A stretch of 64,000 nt of DNA from contig NZ_JADWMY010000009.1 in assembly GCF_015767275.1 (NCBI RefSeq), positions 213,639 through 277,638 on the forward strand, given 5' to 3'. Position numbers and translations under genes: made by a program. The DNA is from Herbaspirillum sp. AP02. GTDB lineage: Bacteria > Pseudomonadota > Gammaproteobacteria > Burkholderiales > Burkholderiaceae_D. The notes under the pieces are model-generated. The model saw only the letters and a program-made list of their open reading frames with translations, had not been told where the DNA came from and did not search any database. Each line of letters opens with the position of its first letter. Positions within the stretch are counted from its first letter, which is position 1. Positions 45,251 to 53,764 of this stretch are shown piece after piece.

Positions 45251-45267
45251 GTCCGCCCGGAAAGACA

Positions 45268-45294
45268 ACGGGCCATGCGCAAGGCATGGCCCGT
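45268..45294. terminator. Hairpin between catR and catA
   Basis: Perfect 11-bp stem ACGGGCCATGC / GCATGGCCCGT (45268-45278 with 45284-45294), five-base loop, located between two convergent genes. No long T tract; likely a shared terminator. Confidence 0.65.
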
Positions 45295-45316
45295 CCCATC
45301 ATGACGCGCTGCCTGC

Positions 45317-46228
45317 TCAGGCGGCCAGGCGCGGACGGTTGATGTCGGCCTTGGGCAGGTTGCCCTGTTCCGGCAGCAGGCTGAAGTTGAACTCGATGGC
45401 ATAGAAGGGCGCATCGACTTCGTGCTTGCGCAGTTCGGCCGGGTCGGTCACATGCTTCATCTCCGGCACCAGGCCCTCGCGGGTGGCGAAGGCGAAGTCA
45501 TCCCACAGGTACGGATCGCCGGCGATGTTGATCTGCGTGGTCAGCTTGCGGTAGCCCGGCACGGTGACGAAGAAGTGGATGTGCGCAGGACGGCTGCCAT
45601 GGCGGCCCAGCTTGTTGAGCAGGCGGTCGGTGGCGCCGCCCGGGGGCACGCTGTAGCCGACCGGCACGCGGCTGCGGAAGTGATAACGGCCCTGCTCGTC
45701 GGTGCGGATGGAGCAGCGCAGGTTGAACGGGGTCTGGTCCGGATCGAAGAAGGAATAACGTCCCAGGTGGTTGGCGTGCCAGACTTCCACCAGCGCATTG
45801 GCCAGCGGCTTGCCGTGCTCGTCGCAGACCTGGCCTTGCATGAAGAGGGTATCGCCCGGCTGCTCGTCCTTGTCCATGCGCGCAAAGCCCTTCTGTTCGG
45901 GCGCGCCCGAGACGTACAGCGGACCTTCGATGGTGCGCGGGGTGCCGCCCTGCACGCCACGACGCGCTTCGGCTTCGTCCATGCGCAAGTCGAGGAAGTG
46001 CTCGAGGCCCAGGCCGGCGGCGATCAGGCCATATTCGCCGGACTTGCCGGCCGAGGTCAGATAATCCACGGCAGCCCAAAATTCTTCCGGCTGCACATCC
46101 AGGTCTTCAATCGTATAAAACATGTCGCGCACGATGCGGTTGACGATGGTCTTGACACGCTGGTTCCCTTCCGCGAGCTCGGTGCTCTCGATTTTCTGCA
46201 ATACCGCGTCGATGGCTTTCTTGTCCAC
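45317..46228 (-). CDS. catA: Catechol 1,2-dioxygenase
   Basis: 303 residues; GTG start at 46228 with AGGAGA seven bases upstream. Intradiol, non-haem Fe(III) enzyme that opens catechol to cis,cis-muconate. The four iron ligands are visible: Tyr158 (LGRYSFF), Tyr192 (PVGYSVPPGG), His216 and His218 (PAHIHFFV). The N-terminal helical linker domain (about 1-105) used for dimerisation is present. It follows catB by 63 bp on the same strand. Confidence 0.95.
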   Translation of the reverse strand: MDKKAIDAVLQKIESTELAEGNQRVKTIVNRIVRDMFYTIEDLDVQPEEFWAAVDYLTSAGKSGEYGLIAAGLGLEHFLDLRMDEAEARRGVQGGTPRTIEGPLYVSGAPEQKGFARMDKDEQPGDTLFMQGQVCDEHGKPLANALVEVWHANHLGRYSFFDPDQTPFNLRCSIRTDEQGRYHFRSRVPVGYSVPPGGATDRLLNKLGRHGSRPAHIHFFVTVPGYRKLTTQINIAGDPYLWDDFAFATREGLVPEMKHVTDPAELRKHEVDAPFYAIEFNFSLLPEQGNLPKADINRPRLAA

Positions 46229-46291
46229 GTTGTCTCTCCTGTCTCTGGTTGGATGTGGTTGGCTTGCTCTGGTGTCGCTGGTCGGTGAATG

Positions 46292-47452
46292 TCAGGCCAG
46301 CGACACCAGCGGGGTCTTGCGGTCGCGGCGCAGTGCGTTGACGCGATCTTCGTCGAGTTCGATGCCCAGGCCGGGGCCGGTGGGCAGTTCGAGGGCGAAG
46401 TCGCGATAGCGCAGCGGCGTGGCGAGGATTTCTTCGGTCAGCAGCAGCGGGCCGAACAGTTCGGTGCCCCAGGCCAGGGCACCGAAGGTGGCAAACAACT
46501 GGGCCGAGGCCATGGTGCCGATGGCACCTTCCAGCATGGTGCCGCCGTACAGATCGACCTGTGCCGCACCGGCGATGGCAGCGACCTGCTGGGCGCCGGC
46601 CAGGCCGCCGGACTGGTTGATCTTTACGGCAAACACGTCGGCCGCGCCCACCCGTGCCAGCTGGTAGGCGTCCTGCGGTCCGTGCAGGCTTTCATCGGCC
46701 ATGATGGCGATGCGGTTCTTCTGGCGCAGGCGGCACAGTCCATCGTGGTTGCTGGCGGCAATGGGCTGCTCCACCAGATCGACCCCGGCATCGGCCAGCA
46801 ACTGCATGCCCAGCATGGCATCGGTCTCGGTCCAGGCCTGGTTGACGTCCACTCGCACGCTGCCGCGCTCGCCGATGGCGCGCTTGATCGCCGCCACGTG
46901 GGCGCAATCCTGCTGCACGGTACGGGCGCCGATCTTGAGCTTGAAGATGTTGTGTCGGCGCTGGGCCAGCATCTTCTCGGCTTCCTCGATGTCGCGGGCG
47001 GTGTCGCCGCTGGCCAGGGTCCAGGCGATAGGGAGGCTGTCACGTACGCGGCCGCCGAAGAGGGTGGACAAGGGCACGCCCAGGCGGCGCGCCAGTGCAT
47101 CGCACAGCGCAGTCTCGATGGCGCACTTGGCGAAGCGGTTGCCCTGCACGTGCTCGTCCAGCAGGTGCATGCGTGCGGCGACCTGGTTGGCGTCGGCGCC
47201 GAGCAGCAGTGGCGTCATGTAGGTCTCGATGTTGACCTTGATGCTTTCCGGGCTTTCTTCGCCATAGGCCAGTCCGCCGATGGTGGTGGCTTCGCCCCAG
47301 CCGGCGACGCCGTCGTTGCCGGTGATGCGTACCAGGACCAGGGTCTGGCGATGCATGGTGGTCATCGACAGGCGATGCGGGCGGATGGTGGGAACGTCCA
47401 GCAGCAGGACCTCGACGGTCTCGATGGAGGTGGCAGGCAAGGATGAGCTCAA
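46292..47452 (-). CDS. catB: Muconate cycloisomerase
   Basis: About 386 residues. The open frame runs back to 47719, but homologous sequence begins only at SIETVEVLLLDVPTIRPHRL, so a TTG at 47452 (or 47440) is the likely start; no ATG is available. Enolase-superfamily residues: Lys pair in FKLKIG, metal ligands Asp in VRVDVNQ, Glu in LVEQPI and Asp in MADES, and Lys in VFAVKINQSGG. YGGTMLEGAIGT and WGTELFGPLLLTEEI complete the family pattern. Converts cis,cis-muconate to muconolactone. catC for the next step is not seen. Confidence 0.92.
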   Translation of the reverse strand: MSSSLPATSIETVEVLLLDVPTIRPHRLSMTTMHRQTLVLVRITGNDGVAGWGEATTIGGLAYGEESPESIKVNIETYMTPLLLGADANQVAARMHLLDEHVQGNRFAKCAIETALCDALARRLGVPLSTLFGGRVRDSLPIAWTLASGDTARDIEEAEKMLAQRRHNIFKLKIGARTVQQDCAHVAAIKRAIGERGSVRVDVNQAWTETDAMLGMQLLADAGVDLVEQPIAASNHDGLCRLRQKNRIAIMADESLHGPQDAYQLARVGAADVFAVKINQSGGLAGAQQVAAIAGAAQVDLYGGTMLEGAIGTMASAQLFATFGALAWGTELFGPLLLTEEILATPLRYRDFALELPTGPGLGIELDEDRVNALRRDRKTPLVSLA

Positions 47453-47554
47453 GATGAAATCCGGGTAAGTGGTGATAGGTGCTGTCAAGCGATGACTTGC
47501 CGCATCATAGGAAAAAAGCGCGCCGGGTGTCCAAGACCGTTTCGGGCAGGCTGC

Positions 47555-47569
47555 ATACCTTTTGGGTAT
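47555..47569. promoter_or_regulatory. CatR-type operator ATAC-N7-GTAT
   Basis: ATACCTTTTGGGTAT, a perfect inverted repeat matching the ATAC-N7-GTAT consensus of CatM/BenM-type regulators. It is 103 bp before the catB start and 137 bp before the andAc start, so it can serve either or both divergent promoters. Confidence 0.75.
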
Positions 47570-47705
47570 AACGTCCTTGCCGTGCAAAAAACGGATAAGC
47601 CAGGCCGGCAAGATTGCAAATGGTGGATATCCGGGGCGGCAGGCACTGCCTAAGATGCGCTCTATACCGGGCCAGACCTGGTGTCTAACGATGAGGACAC
47701 GCCGC

Positions 47706-48986
47706 ATGAACACATCCACCCAGCCGGACCAGCAAGGCTATGCACCGCTGGTGCAGTTTCCCCGCGCCGATGGCGCCCGTACCCCCTACAAGGTATTCAG
47801 CTCCAAGGAGGTCTACGACCTGGAGCAGGAACGCATCTATCGCGGCGAGACCTGGAGTTTCCTGGCCCTGGAAGCGGAGATTCCCAACAATGGCGACTTC
47901 AAGAGCACGTTCGTCGGCGATACCCCGGTGGTGGTGACCCGCACCGAAGATGGCAGCCTGGCCGCCTGGGTCAACAAGTGTTCGCACCGTGGCGCCGTGG
48001 TCTGCCGCACCCCGCGTGGCAATGCCAGTTCCCACAGCTGTGCTTACCATCAGTGGAGCTTCGATGCGCGTGGCAACCTGCTGGGCGTGCCGTTCCGTCG
48101 CGGCCAGAAGGGCGCGGCCGGCATGGCCAAGGACTTCGATCCCAAGTGCCATGGCCTGCGCCAGTTGCGCGTGGACAGCTACAAGGGCCTGGTCTTCGCC
48201 ACCTTCAGCCAGACCGTGGAATCGCTGCCGGACTATATCGGTGCCGAGATGCGCCCCTGGATCGACCGCATCTTCCACAAGCCCATCGTCTACCTGGGCT
48301 GTACCCGCCAGTACTCCAAGTCGAACTGGAAGCTCTACCTGGAAAACGTCAAGGACCCGTACCACGCCAGCCTGCTGCATTTGTTCCACACCACCTTCAA
48401 CATCTTCCGCGTGGGCATGAAGGCGCGTTCGCTGGCCGACAAGCATCATGGCCTGCACAGCATCATCACCGCCACCAAGAACGAGGTCGAGACCGCTGAT
48501 GCCTACAAGCAACAGGAGATCCGTTCCTTCGACGAGGGGTTCTCGCTGCAGGACCCGTCGGTGCTGGGCCAGATCAAGGAATACGAGGAACTGACCACCA
48601 ACCACATCCAGCCCATCTTCCCGCAGCTGGTGGTGCAACAGATCCACAACACCCTGGTGGCGCGGCAGTTGCTGCCCAAGGGGCCCAACAACTTCGAGCT
48701 GATCTTCCATTTCTTCGGTTACGAGGACGACACCCCGGAACTGCGCGCCCTGCGCATCAAGCAGGCCAACCTGGTGGGGCCGGCCGGCTACATCTCGATG
48801 GAAGACACCGAGGCTACCGAACTGGTGCAGCGTGGCACCGCGCGTGACCCGGATCACTGCTCGGTGATCGACATGGCGCGCGACAACCCGGACCAGGAAG
48901 ACACCCTGATCACCGAAAGCCTGATCCGCAAGTTCTGGATGGGCTACCAGAAACTGATGGGCTTCCCGTCCATCGAAAAGGCATGA
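47706..48986 (+). CDS. andAc: Anthranilate 1,2-dioxygenase, large (alpha) subunit
   Basis: 426 residues from ATG 47706, after TGAGGAC. Rieske domain with Cys92-x-His94 and Cys112-xx-His115 (CSHRG, CAYHQW). Catalytic domain with mononuclear iron ligands His220 and His225 and the bridging Asp217 (ENVKDPYHASLLH). The N-terminus QQGYAPLVQFPR and overall pattern resemble AndAc of the Burkholderia anthranilate system, which turns anthranilate into catechol with release of ammonia and CO2. The small subunit gene overlaps by four bases. The substrate is inferred from family resemblance and the adjoining cat genes; salicylate-type relatives exist. Confidence 0.85.
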   Translation: MNTSTQPDQQGYAPLVQFPRADGARTPYKVFSSKEVYDLEQERIYRGETWSFLALEAEIPNNGDFKSTFVGDTPVVVTRTEDGSLAAWVNKCSHRGAVVCRTPRGNASSHSCAYHQWSFDARGNLLGVPFRRGQKGAAGMAKDFDPKCHGLRQLRVDSYKGLVFATFSQTVESLPDYIGAEMRPWIDRIFHKPIVYLGCTRQYSKSNWKLYLENVKDPYHASLLHLFHTTFNIFRVGMKARSLADKHHGLHSIITATKNEVETADAYKQQEIRSFDEGFSLQDPSVLGQIKEYEELTTNHIQPIFPQLVVQQIHNTLVARQLLPKGPNNFELIFHFFGYEDDTPELRALRIKQANLVGPAGYISMEDTEATELVQRGTARDPDHCSVIDMARDNPDQEDTLITESLIRKFWMGYQKLMGFPSIEKA

Positions 48987-49483
48987 GCGAGGCACAGCAG
49001 ATGGAAAACATGGAACAGATGACATTGTGGTTCGCCCTGCACCAATTGCAGGAGCGTTACGTCCACGCCCTCGACAACGACCGCCTGGAAGAGTGGCCCG
49101 AATTCTTCACCGATGACTGCCTCTACGAGATCATCCCGCGTGAAAACGCCGATGCCGGCCTGCCCATCGGCATCATCTACTGCGACAGCAAGAAGATGCT
49201 GCATGACCGCGTGCTCTCGCTGCGCCATGCCAACATCTACGAGGCGCACACCTATCGGCACATGACGTCCGGTCTGGTATTCACCCAGAACGCCGATGGC
49301 TCGGTCGATGCGCAGTCCAGCTATGTGGTGGTACAGACTCTGCAGAACGGCGAGTCCTTCGTCTACCAGGCCGGTCGTTACGAAGACCGCGTGGTCAAGA
49401 CCGACGCCGGCTGGCGCTATGCCCGTCGCCGTGTGATCTACGACACGCTGCGCGTGGCGACGTTGTTGGCCACTCCCATCTGA
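48983..49483 (+). CDS. andAd: Anthranilate 1,2-dioxygenase, small (beta) subunit
   Basis: 166 residues, start ATG 48983 within the stop of andAc. Ring-hydroxylating beta-subunit fold (NTF2-like cone): LQERYVHALDNDRLEEWPEFFTDDC (in parts), YEIIPRENADAGLPIG, and RHMTSG plus GWRYARRRVIYDT near the end. It packs with the large subunit as alpha3beta3 and holds no cofactors. Seven bases separate it from the reductase gene. Confidence 0.88.
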   Translation: MSEAQQMENMEQMTLWFALHQLQERYVHALDNDRLEEWPEFFTDDCLYEIIPRENADAGLPIGIIYCDSKKMLHDRVLSLRHANIYEAHTYRHMTSGLVFTQNADGSVDAQSSYVVVQTLQNGESFVYQAGRYEDRVVKTDAGWRYARRRVIYDTLRVATLLATPI

Positions 49484-49490
49484 GGTCGGT

Positions 49491-50576
49491 ATGAGCGAGT
49501 GGTTCGATGTCGGCCATGCCGATGATTTCGCCGAAGGTGAGGTCGCTGCGGCCAGGGCGGGTAGCCAGGCAGTGGCGATGTTCCGCCTGGGCGAAGAGAT
49601 TTTTGCGCTCAAGGACCTGTGTACCCACGGCAATGCCAAGCTCTCCGATGGCTATGTCGAGGATGGCTGCGTCGAATGTCCGCTGCACCAGGGCCTGTTC
49701 GATATCCGTAGCGGTGCACCGCGTTGTGCGCCGGTGACCGAGGCCGTACGCAGCTTCCCGGTACGGGTGGTGGCGGGGCGGGTCGAGGTCGGCGTCGGCG
49801 ATGCCGCGCAGACCGGAGACGACGCGGCAGCCGCTCAGGACGCCGCACCGCAGCTGGTACAGGCCAGCTTGGAAAGCATGGAGCGCGCAGCACCGGACGT
49901 AGCGATCCTGCGTCTGCGTTGCGGCGCGCCCCTGTCCTGGCGTGCCGGACAATACATCGACCTGCTGCTGGAAGACGGCCAGCGCCGCAGCTATTCCATG
50001 GCCACCCATGCCGGTGCCGGCAGCGATCTGCTGGAGCTGCATGTGCGTCACCTGCCCGGTGGCGTGTTCACCGACCGCGTCTTCGGCGGCATGCAGCCGG
50101 GCCAGGCGCTCACGCTGGAAGGGCCGACCGGCAGCTTCTATCTGCGTGACGGCGCGCAGCCGGTGATCCTGCTGGCCAGTGGCACAGGATTTGCTCCGGT
50201 CAAGGCACTGGTGGAAGAGGCGATCGCCGTCGGCAATACCCGGCCCATGCGCCTGTACTGGGGTGGCCGTCGCACCGCCGATCTCTACCTGGATGCGCTG
50301 TGCCGCGACTGGGCGGCGACGCTGCCGTGGTTCGAGTATGTGCCGGTACTGTCGGAGGTGGAAGTCGATGGTGGTTCCGTCTGGCAGGGACGCACCGGCT
50401 TCGTCCACCAGGCCGTGATGCAGGATGTTCCTGCGATGCAGCAATACCAGGTCTATGCCTGCGGCGCACCGGTCGTGGTAGAGTCAGCGCGGCGCGATTT
50501 CACGGCCGCCTGCGGCCTGCCCGAGACAGCCTTTTTCGCGGACTCCTTCCTTTCGAAGGCCGACCTGCGGACCTAG
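49491..50576 (+). CDS. Fused Rieske ferredoxin - FNR-type reductase (electron transfer for the dioxygenase)
   Basis: 361 residues. Residues 1-100 are a Rieske [2Fe-2S] ferredoxin (Cys44-x-His46, Cys63-xx-His66: CTHG and CPLH). A linker rich in Ala/Asp/Gln spans about 103-122. Residues 123-361 are an FNR-like reductase: FAD motif RRSYS (165-169), nucleotide motif GTGFAP (231-236), CGAP (324-327) and a C-terminal FFADSF. Classical systems use either a separate Rieske ferredoxin with a glutathione-reductase-type flavoprotein (AndAb/AndAa) or a plant-type ferredoxin fused to FNR (AntC/BenC). Here a Rieske centre replaces the plant-type one. It should pass electrons from NAD(P)H to AndAc. Confidence 0.88.
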   Translation: MSEWFDVGHADDFAEGEVAAARAGSQAVAMFRLGEEIFALKDLCTHGNAKLSDGYVEDGCVECPLHQGLFDIRSGAPRCAPVTEAVRSFPVRVVAGRVEVGVGDAAQTGDDAAAAQDAAPQLVQASLESMERAAPDVAILRLRCGAPLSWRAGQYIDLLLEDGQRRSYSMATHAGAGSDLLELHVRHLPGGVFTDRVFGGMQPGQALTLEGPTGSFYLRDGAQPVILLASGTGFAPVKALVEEAIAVGNTRPMRLYWGGRRTADLYLDALCRDWAATLPWFEYVPVLSEVEVDGGSVWQGRTGFVHQAVMQDVPAMQQYQVYACGAPVVVESARRDFTAACGLPETAFFADSFLSKADLRT

Positions 50577-50696
50577 GGATGGCAGGCCAGCGCATGTGTT
50601 GAACCTGGCTTTCACCGGCGCCGGGCCTGCCGTCTCCAGAGCATTGCAGCATCACGACGATTTCAAACCATCAAGAACCTAGAGGGGAATCCAGGC

Positions 50697-51875
50697 ATGA
50701 ACCGACTGACTAAAGTGGCAGGTGCAGTAATGATGGCAATGGCAGCAGGCGCGAGCCTGTCGGCCCAGGCGGCCGACGTGGTGAAGATCGGCTTCCTGAC
50801 CACCCTGAGTGGTCCGGCCAGCGCACCCGGCGTGGACGAGCGCGAAGGCTTCATGCTGGCCCTGAAGACCCTGGGCAACAAGCTCGGCGGCGTGCGCGCC
50901 GAAGTCATCGTGGTGGATGACCAGTTCAGCCCGGATGCCGCCAAGCAGGGCGCGGACCGCCTGATCAAGCGCGAGAAGGTCGACATCCTGAGCGGCTTCG
51001 TCTATTCCAACATCCTGCTGGCGGTGGCGCCGGCCGCCTTCGCCAGCAAGACCGTGGTGGTCAGCGCCAATGCCGGTCCGGCCCAGTTGGCCGGTGCCGG
51101 CTGTAATCCCTATTTCTTCAGCGCCAGCTACCAGAACGATGCGACCCACGAAGCCGCCGGCAAGCTGATGGCCGACAAGGGCTATCAGCGCGTGGCCATC
51201 ATCGCCCCCAACTACCCGGCCGGCAAGGATGCCTCGGCCGGCTTCAAGCGCTTCCTGAAGAAGGAACCGGCGGTGGAGCTGTTCCCCAAGCTGGGCCAGC
51301 TTGATTTCGCCACCGAGATCGCCCAGCTGCGCGCCGCCAATATCGACGCGGTGTACTTCTTCCTGCCGGGCGGCATGGGCGTGAACTTCGTCAAGCAATA
51401 TGCCGCCGCCGGCATGGACCCCAAGATCGTGCGCGTGATGCCGGCCTATGACGCTGACCAGCAGATGCTGTCCAATGGCGACCTGATCGCCGGCGTGGCC
51501 AATACCGGCCAGTGGTCGGCCGACCTGCCCAATGAGCAGAACCGCGCCTTCGTCGCCGCCTACGTCAAGGAATACGGTCGCCAGCCCTCGATGTATGCCT
51601 CCCAGGCCTATGACGCGGCCATGCTCATCGACAGCGCCGTCAAGGCCGTCGGCGGCAAGGTGGACAACCGTGAGGCCCTGATCGCCGCCATGAAGGCTGC
51701 CAATTTCAAGTCGGTGCGCGGTGGCTTCAAGTTCGCGGCCAACCACTTCCCGATCCAGAACCAGTATGCGCGGGTGGTGACCAAGGGTGCCGACGGCAAG
51801 TACGTCAACAACATGACGCAGACGCTGTTGACCGATCACGTCGACGCCTACGTCGGCGAATGCAAGATGCAATAA
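50697..51875 (+). CDS. HAAT/LivK-type ABC transporter binding protein
   Basis: 392 residues. Signal peptide 1-25 (MNRLTKVAGAVMMAMAAGAS, cut after AQA). Type I periplasmic binding fold: VKIGFLTTLSGPASAPGVDEREGF, VVDDQFSPDAAKQGADRLI, SGFVYSNILLAVAPAAF and VIAPNYPAGKDASAGFKRF-like segments. Relatives near aromatic operons bind aromatic acids rather than branched-chain amino acids. The 120 bp upstream hold a separate promoter region after the reductase gene. It heads a complete importer (binding protein, two permeases, two ATPases). Confidence 0.9.
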   Translation: MNRLTKVAGAVMMAMAAGASLSAQAADVVKIGFLTTLSGPASAPGVDEREGFMLALKTLGNKLGGVRAEVIVVDDQFSPDAAKQGADRLIKREKVDILSGFVYSNILLAVAPAAFASKTVVVSANAGPAQLAGAGCNPYFFSASYQNDATHEAAGKLMADKGYQRVAIIAPNYPAGKDASAGFKRFLKKEPAVELFPKLGQLDFATEIAQLRAANIDAVYFFLPGGMGVNFVKQYAAAGMDPKIVRVMPAYDADQQMLSNGDLIAGVANTGQWSADLPNEQNRAFVAAYVKEYGRQPSMYASQAYDAAMLIDSAVKAVGGKVDNREALIAAMKAANFKSVRGGFKFAANHFPIQNQYARVVTKGADGKYVNNMTQTLLTDHVDAYVGECKMQ

Positions 51876-51887
51876 GGACGGATCATC

Positions 51888-52802
51888 TTGGGTAATCTGA
51901 TCTTCGAGCAGGTGCTCAACAGCCTGCAGTTCGGCGTCATGCTGTTCCTGATCGCTTCGGGATTGACGCTGATCTTCGGTGTGATGAACTTCGTGAACCT
52001 GGCGCACGGCAGCTTCTTCATGATCGGCGCCTATGTGGCGGCGGTGGTGGCCGGCGCCAGCGGATCGTTCTGGCTGGGCCTGCTGGTGGCCCTGCCGGTC
52101 ACCGCTGCGCTGGGCTTCCTGCTGGAGTGGCTGGTGTTTCGCCGGCTCTACAAGAAGGACCACATGGTGCACGTGCTGGCCACCTTCGCCTTCATCCTGA
52201 TCTTCAACGATGGCGTGCGCATGATCTGGGGGCCGCAACCGCTGCCGCTGAACATGCCGGCCGCCTTCGCCGGACCGGTCAATCTGCTGGGCCTGCCTTA
52301 CTCCAGCTATCGCCTGCTGGTGATGGCGGTGGGCGTGGCGGTGGCCATCGGCCTGTACTTCCTGATCAACCGTACCCGCATCGGCATGTGGGTGCGCGCC
52401 GGGGCCAACAACCTGGAGATGGTCACGGCCATGGGCATCAACATCCGCCTGCTGTTCCGGCTGGTGTTCAGCTTCGGCCTGTTGCTGGCGGCACTGGCCG
52501 GCATCATGCTGGGACCGCTGGTGGCGGTGCAGGCCGGCATGGGGGACGATGTGCTGATCCTGGCCTTCGTGGTGGTGGTCATCGGCGGCATCGGCTCGGT
52601 GCCGGGCGCGGCCGTCGGCGCGCTCATCGTGGGTGTGGTCGATACCCTGGGGCGCGGCCTGCTGCCGTCCCTGTTCGCGCTGTTCCTGAGCGCCGACGCC
52701 GCCGCTTCGGTGGGTCCGGCGCTGGGCTCGATGATGATCTACCTGGTGATGATCGCGGTGCTGTTCTGGCGCCCCAGCGGTCTGTTCCCGGCACGTACCT
52801 GA
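51888..52802 (+). CDS. HAAT-type ABC permease (LivH-like)
   Basis: 304 residues from TTG 51888 (AAGGACG upstream). About eight hydrophobic helices. Begins GNLIFEQVLNSLQFGVMLFLIASGLTLIFG (in parts), with NLAHGSFFMIGAY and the cytoplasmic loop region AGANNLEMVTAMGINI, both LivH hallmarks. Pairs with the LivM-like protein encoded 8 bp downstream. Confidence 0.9.
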   Translation: MGNLIFEQVLNSLQFGVMLFLIASGLTLIFGVMNFVNLAHGSFFMIGAYVAAVVAGASGSFWLGLLVALPVTAALGFLLEWLVFRRLYKKDHMVHVLATFAFILIFNDGVRMIWGPQPLPLNMPAAFAGPVNLLGLPYSSYRLLVMAVGVAVAIGLYFLINRTRIGMWVRAGANNLEMVTAMGINIRLLFRLVFSFGLLLAALAGIMLGPLVAVQAGMGDDVLILAFVVVVIGGIGSVPGAAVGALIVGVVDTLGRGLLPSLFALFLSADAAASVGPALGSMMIYLVMIAVLFWRPSGLFPART

Positions 52803-52810
52803 GGAGTCTC

Positions 52811-53764
52811 ATGCAACGTCTGTTCGTTCTCCTGCTGCTGGTCCTGGCAGTGCTGCTGCCGATACTGGCGCAGGCCACCGGGATGGAGTACTACATCGGC
52901 GTGGTCACGCGCATCCTGATCTTTTCGATGGTGGCGGCCAGCCTGAACTTCATCCTCGGCTATGGCGGCATGGTCAGCTTCGGCCATGCGGTGTTCTTCG
53001 GCCTGGGCGCCTACGTGACCGCCATCGCCAGTTTCCATGGCGTCACCAGCGCCTGGCTGATCTGGTTGCTGGCGGCTTTGGTGACGGCGCTGGTCGGCCT
53101 GGGCATCGGTGCCATCGCGCTGCGTACGCGGGCGGTCTATTTCATCATGATCACCATGGCGCTGGCGCAGCTGTTCTACTACTTCTTCGTCGGTCTGCGC
53201 TTCTACGGCGGCGATGACGGCCTGCAGGTCAATGCCCGTCCGGTGCTGGGCCTGGGTCTGGATATCAGTGGCGACAATGGTTTCTACTGGGTGGTGCTGG
53301 CCTGGCTGGCGCTATCCTACCTGCTGCTGGGGCGCCTGCTGGCTTCGCGTTTCGGCCTGGCCCTCAATGCAATCCGCCAGAACGAGCGGCGCGCCCAGGC
53401 CATCGGCTACCCGGCCATGCGCTACAAGCTGGCCGCCTTCGTGATTGCGGCCGTCATCGCTGGCATCGCCGGCAGCCTGATCGGGATGAGCAATCTGTTC
53501 GCCAGCCCCAAGCTCCTGCACTGGTCGCAGTCCGGCATCCTGCTGGTGATGGTGGCCCTGGGCGGGGTGGGATATTTCTACGGCGGCCTGCTGGGGGCGG
53601 CGGCCTTCCTGCTGCTGGAAGAAGTGCTGTCGACCCATTTCGAATACTGGCAGATCTATGTCGGCCTGATCCTGTTGCTGGTGGTGATGGTGGCGCCACG
53701 CGGCGTGAGTTCGCTGGCCACCCTCGGCAAGACCTTGAAGCAGGGAGAGCAACATGGCGCATGA
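52811..53764 (+). CDS. HAAT-type ABC permease (LivM-like)
   Basis: 317 residues from ATG 52811 after GAGGAG. Eight to ten hydrophobic helices, LNFILGYGGMVSFGHAVFFGLGAY (quoted in parts as GYGGMVSFGHA) and the loop RQNERRAQAIGYPAMRYKL typical of LivM. The end overlaps the first ATPase gene by 11 bases. Confidence 0.9.
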   Translation: MQRLFVLLLLVLAVLLPILAQATGMEYYIGVVTRILIFSMVAASLNFILGYGGMVSFGHAVFFGLGAYVTAIASFHGVTSAWLIWLLAALVTALVGLGIGAIALRTRAVYFIMITMALAQLFYYFFVGLRFYGGDDGLQVNARPVLGLGLDISGDNGFYWVVLAWLALSYLLLGRLLASRFGLALNAIRQNERRAQAIGYPAMRYKLAAFVIAAVIAGIAGSLIGMSNLFASPKLLHWSQSGILLVMVALGGVGYFYGGLLGAAAFLLLEEVLSTHFEYWQIYVGLILLLVVMVAPRGVSSLATLGKTLKQGEQHGA

